This document shows, piece after piece, positions 4,423 through 5,113 of a stretch of DNA of 5,113 bases (its first letter is position 1; the number at the start of each line of letters is the position of its first letter). The translations under genes and the position numbers were made by a program. Under the pieces are notes generated by a model. It did no database searches and was not told where the DNA came from. It saw only the letters and a list, made by a program, of their open reading frames with translations. The stretch is from Chlamydiae bacterium RIFCSPHIGHO2_12_FULL_27_8. GTDB taxonomy: Bacteria; Chlamydiota; Chlamydiia; Chlamydiales; SM23-39. Location: the NCBI GenBank assembly GCA_001796155.1, contig MGLU01000061.1, positions 1 through 5,113 of the forward strand, given 5' to 3'.

Positions 4423-5113
4423 ATGCTTAAAAAATCTCCAAAGAGGGTAAGTTTTAGAAAGACGGAAGAAATTATAGATCTTCCTAATTTGATTGAAATT
4501 CAAATTAAATCATATACTAAATTTTTGCAAGCAGATATTCTGCCTTCAGAGAGAGAAAATATAGGATTAGAAGAGGTTTTTAAGGAAGTATTTCCTGTAA
4601 AATCTTATGATGAAAAAACTATTTTAGAGTATTTATCATATAATCTCGGCGTTCCAAAATATACTCCGGAAGAGTGTAGAAGAAGAGGTATAACTTATAA
4701 TTCTTCATTAAAAGTACAATTCCGCTTAACTGATGAAACCGGAATTAAAGAAGAAGAAGTTTATATGGGAACACTACCGTTAATGACTAAACAAGGCACG
4801 TTTATTATTAATGGAGCAGAAAGAGTGGTAGTATCTCAGCTGCATAGATCACCAGGTATTGCTTACGAAAAAGAAAGACACTCTAAAGGAAATATGCTTT
4901 ATTCATTTAAAGTTATTCCATATAGAGGAAGCTGGCTTGAAGCATCATTTGATAATAACGATTTGATATATGTTTTTATCGATAGAAAAAAAAGAAGAAG
5001 AAAACTTCTTGCAACATCATTTATAAGAACATTAGGATATTCTACTGACGCAGATATAATCGAAGAATTTTTTGATACTGTGAGAGTAAAAATAAAATCT
5101 GAAAAAGATTTTA
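4423..5113 (+). CDS. rpoB: DNA-directed RNA polymerase subunit beta, N-terminal part (cut by window edge)
   Basis: RpoB is the beta subunit of RNA polymerase, forming with beta' the catalytic cleft. Only 230 codons plus one base are present, out of roughly 1,200-1,350 in the family; the frame is open to the edge. The N-terminal arm is [18 protein letters not shown] (19-36), followed by [17 protein letters not shown] (43-59) and [16 protein letters not shown] (70-85). The protrusion region carries [20 protein letters not shown] (100-119), [20 protein letters not shown] (125-144) and IPYRGSWLE (165-173), then RKKRRRK (188-194) and [14 protein letters not shown] (204-217). The [15 protein letters not shown] block includes the N-terminal rifampicin cluster in E. 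coli; the main rifampicin region is outside the window. The 106-base gap after rplL, with a hairpin and possible promoter, suggests separate tuning of its level. The wording of this segment is strongly chlamydia-like from memory. Confidence 0.98.
   Translation, partial: MLKKSPKRVSFRKTEEIIDLPNLIEIQIKSYTKFLQADILPSERENIGLEEVFKEVFPVKSYDEKTILEYLSYNLGVPKYTPEECRRRGITYNSSLKVQFRLTDETGIKEEEVYMGTLPLMTKQGTFIINGAERVVVSQLHRSPGIAYEKERHSKGNMLYSFKVIPYRGSWLEASFDNNDLIYVFIDRKKRRRKLLATSFIRTLGYSTDADIIEEFFDTVRVKIKSEKDF

Overview
This window is a bacterial core translation and transcription locus, read entirely on the + strand: tRNA-Thr, tuf, tRNA-Trp, secE, nusG, rplK, rplA, rplJ, rplL and the first 230 codons of rpoB, which runs off the right edge. 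Every protein-coding gene is full length for its family except the edge-truncated rpoB, and none shows a frameshift. I see no mobile element, CRISPR array or accessory cargo, and no sign of a previously undescribed system.

The organism is a low-G+C bacterium (about one third G+C by eye, A/T-rich third codon positions). The gene order and many protein details (NusG with IENMQEVKRGEHK and a C-terminal DDLEFWQVE; RpoB with [14 protein letters not shown] and [14 protein letters not shown]7/L12 with LEEKWGV) resemble Chlamydiota as I remember those sequences. The best guess is therefore a member of the Planctomycetota-Verrucomicrobiota-Chlamydiota group, perhaps an AT-rich chlamydia relative. This placement comes from memory, not from a search; Elusimicrobiota or another phylum is not excluded.

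Layout: 1-35 is a short AT-rich lead-in with a possible -10 element. tRNA-Thr(GGU) at 36-107 is followed by a 50-base leader with an AT-only inverted repeat and a strong ribosome binding site for tuf (158-1342). tRNA-Trp(CCA) at 1356-1428 separates tuf from secE (1452-1685). nusG (1689-2237), rplK (2247-2675), rplA (2680-3372), rplJ (3389-3904) and rplL (3921-4316) follow with gaps of only 3 to 16 bases, as expected for one tightly coupled operon. A 106-base gap before rpoB (4423-) holds a terminator-like hairpin and a possible secondary promoter, the usual place to lower RNA polymerase subunit output relative to ribosomal proteins.

The genes work together as follows. EF-Tu brings aminoacyl-tRNA to the ribosome. 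L11, L10 and L7/L12 form the factor-binding stalk on which EF-Tu acts, and L1 forms the opposite stalk near the E site. NusG links RNA polymerase (RpoB) to elongation control and to the leading ribosome. SecE is part of the membrane channel that exports new proteins. The main points for a second look are regulatory: the rplL-rpoB hairpin, the leader hairpin before tuf, the tRNA embedded in the transcript, and the lack of room for classical L1 and L10 autoregulatory leaders.
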